The translations under genes and the position numbers were made by a program. A stretch of 6,423 nucleotides of DNA from positions 1 to 6,423 of the forward strand of contig JAKACS010000185.1 in NCBI GenBank assembly GCA_021821235.1, read 5' to 3'. Shown piece after piece: positions 5,385-6,423 of this stretch (positions are counted from its first letter, which is position 1; every line of letters begins with the position of its first letter). The notes beneath the pieces were generated by a model, which worked only from the letters and a program-made list of their open reading frames with translations, had not been told where the DNA came from and did no database searches. This stretch comes from Bacillota bacterium. Lineage in GTDB: Bacteria; Bacillota; Bacilli; Bacillales_B; DSM-18226.

Positions 5385-6263
5385 TTACACTTTTTCCCTG
5401 ATGTTTTTGCCAAGCAGTCCAGATGGACGGAAAATCAAAATTAAGATGAGGACAACAAAAGCGACTCCATCACGCCATAGCGAGTAGCCAAACGCACTGA
5501 CAAGCGCTTCAATCACACCGAGCAATAATCCACCGACCATCGCTCCAGGGATGATGCCAATTCCGCCCAACACGGCAGCAACAAACGCCTTTAACCCTGG
5601 AATAATCCCCATCAGCGGTTCAATCTTCGTATAATACATTCCAAAAATAACCCCTGCCGCCCCGGCCAAGGCTGAACCAATCGCAAACGTTGCAGAAATC
5701 GTGTTATCGACATTAATTCCCATGAGCCTAGCAGCATCTATATCATGGGAAACTGCACGCATGGCCTTACCGATCTTTGTTTTATGAACAATAAACTGAA
5801 GCAGCACCATCAGCACAACAGATACGCCTAAAATAAACAACGACTGACTGTTGATTTCAATCCCAGCAAATCGGATCACTTTGGTAGCAACAATACCGTC
5901 AGGATACGCTTCAGGCTGGGCACCGCGTATATAAATCGTTCCATATTCGATCAACAGCGATACGCCAATTGCCGTAATCAAAGCGGCAATCCTTGTTGCA
6001 TTTCGCAGTGGTTTATACGCGATTCTTTCAATTAAAACACCGAAGATGGCACAGGCTACCATTGAGAGCAGAAGCGCTGGCAAAAACCCTAAGTGAAAAA
6101 CAGTTATCGAATAAAAGCCAATAAATGCCCCGACCATAAACACATCGCCGTGGGCAAAATTAATTAATTTTACAATTCCATAAACCATCGTGTAGCCTAG
6201 CGCAATCAGGGCATAAATACTGCCAAGGGAAATGCCATTAATCAGCTGCTGAACGATTTCCAT
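5385..6263 (-). CDS. livH: Branched-chain amino acid ABC transporter permease LivH
   Basis: This is the partner permease of LivM, 292 residues and strongly hydrophobic with about eight membrane segments. The N-terminal GSIYALIALGYTMVYG stretch (14-29) followed by NFAHGD (35-40) is characteristic of LivH. The coupling loop is around RAVSHDIDAARLMGIN (169-184), and RPSGLLG at 279-285 closes the last helix. The start ATG at 6261-6263 has an excellent AAAGGAGG seven bases upstream. It is the first gene of the visible operon. The 71 bases between its start and the hairpin at 6335-6357 show no confident promoter. Expression may therefore come by readthrough from a gene further right, most likely one for the periplasmic-type (lipoprotein) substrate-binding subunit, as is common in LIV operons. 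Confidence 0.95.
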   Translation of the reverse strand: MEIVQQLINGISLGSIYALIALGYTMVYGIVKLINFAHGDVFMVGAFIGFYSITVFHLGFLPALLLSMVACAIFGVLIERIAYKPLRNATRIAALITAIGVSLLIEYGTIYIRGAQPEAYPDGIVATKVIRFAGIEINSQSLFILGVSVVLMVLLQFIVHKTKIGKAMRAVSHDIDAARLMGINVDNTISATFAIGSALAGAAGVIFGMYYTKIEPLMGIIPGLKAFVAAVLGGIGIIPGAMVGGLLLGVIEALVSAFGYSLWRDGVAFVVLILILIFRPSGLLGKNIREKV

Positions 6264-6334
6264 GTGTAAACCTCCTTTAAAAGGGCCAAGTGAGACCGCG
6301 GCGAAGTCGTAGAACGATTTTTAAACCATCAGAA

Positions 6335-6357
6335 AAGGGAGACCCGCCATCTCCCTT
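6335..6357 (-). terminator. Hairpin upstream of livH, probable terminator/attenuator after a gene to the right
   Basis: AAGGGAGA (6335-6342) and TCTCCCTT (6350-6357) are perfect eight-base inverted repeats around a seven-base loop. On the minus strand the stem is followed by TTTTCTG, a short T-run. It lies 71 bases before livH. In LIV operons a leaky terminator often sits between the abundant binding-protein gene and the permease genes, and the position fits. The 66 bases further right (6358-6423) are too short to identify any gene: one minus-strand frame stays open to the window edge, and the others hit stops. Confidence 0.7.
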
Positions 6358-6423
6358 ATTCATCTTTTCATCTTTTCTTTCATTTAGTTGTCTGCCGGAC
6401 ATTTCTCTTGTATCTATCCGGTT

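Noticed and set aside
6320..6340. CodY-like box upstream of livH
   Set aside because: The best alignment to the AATTTTCWGAAAATT consensus leaves about five mismatches, mostly in one half, so it is not supportable.
6277..6423. Minus-strand frame open from the window edge to a stop near 6277, possibly the end of an upstream gene
   Set aside because: It runs straight through the terminator-like hairpin at 6335-6357 and its translation has no resemblance to a binding-protein C-terminus.

Overview
The window reads as chromosomal DNA of a low-to-moderate GC Gram-positive bacterium of the order Bacillales, probably a Bacillaceae member. This rests on strong AGGAGG-type ribosome binding sites, compact intrinsic terminators with T-tracts at most gene ends, and the character of the encoded proteins. 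The species cannot be fixed from the sequence. No RNA gene, insertion sequence, phage gene or CRISPR array was seen.

Layout from left to right. Positions 1-60 hold two perfect copies of a 21-bp tandem unit cut by the window edge, followed by a hairpin (68-94). A TetR-type regulator (133-783, +) converges on a Cof-type HAD phosphatase (856-1710, -), and the two share a terminator at 826-856. Next come two small plus-strand genes of 42 and 57 codons (1864-1992 and 2017-2190), each with a good ribosome binding site. They are preceded by a near-perfect 22-bp palindrome and followed by a hairpin that can also serve the convergent YbaK/EbsC-type aminoacyl-tRNA deacylase gene (about 2314-2790, -).

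The right half (2935-6263, all -) is a branched-chain amino acid type ABC transporter operon in the order livH-livM-livG-livF. It has two permeases and two ATPases, packed with a 14-bp gap, a 26-bp overlap and a 1-bp overlap. A strong hairpin at 2890-2936 ends it. Another hairpin at 6335-6357 lies upstream of livH in the direction of transcription, where the terminator of a preceding gene, probably the substrate-binding protein, would be expected. That gene lies outside the window.

The transporter genes clearly work together as one importer: LivH/LivM form the membrane channel and LivG/LivF the ATPase pair. The other genes are housekeeping or regulatory and show no functional link to the transporter. 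I see no clear undescribed multi-gene system. The least explained parts are the two-small-gene unit with its palindrome and the tandem repeat at the left edge.
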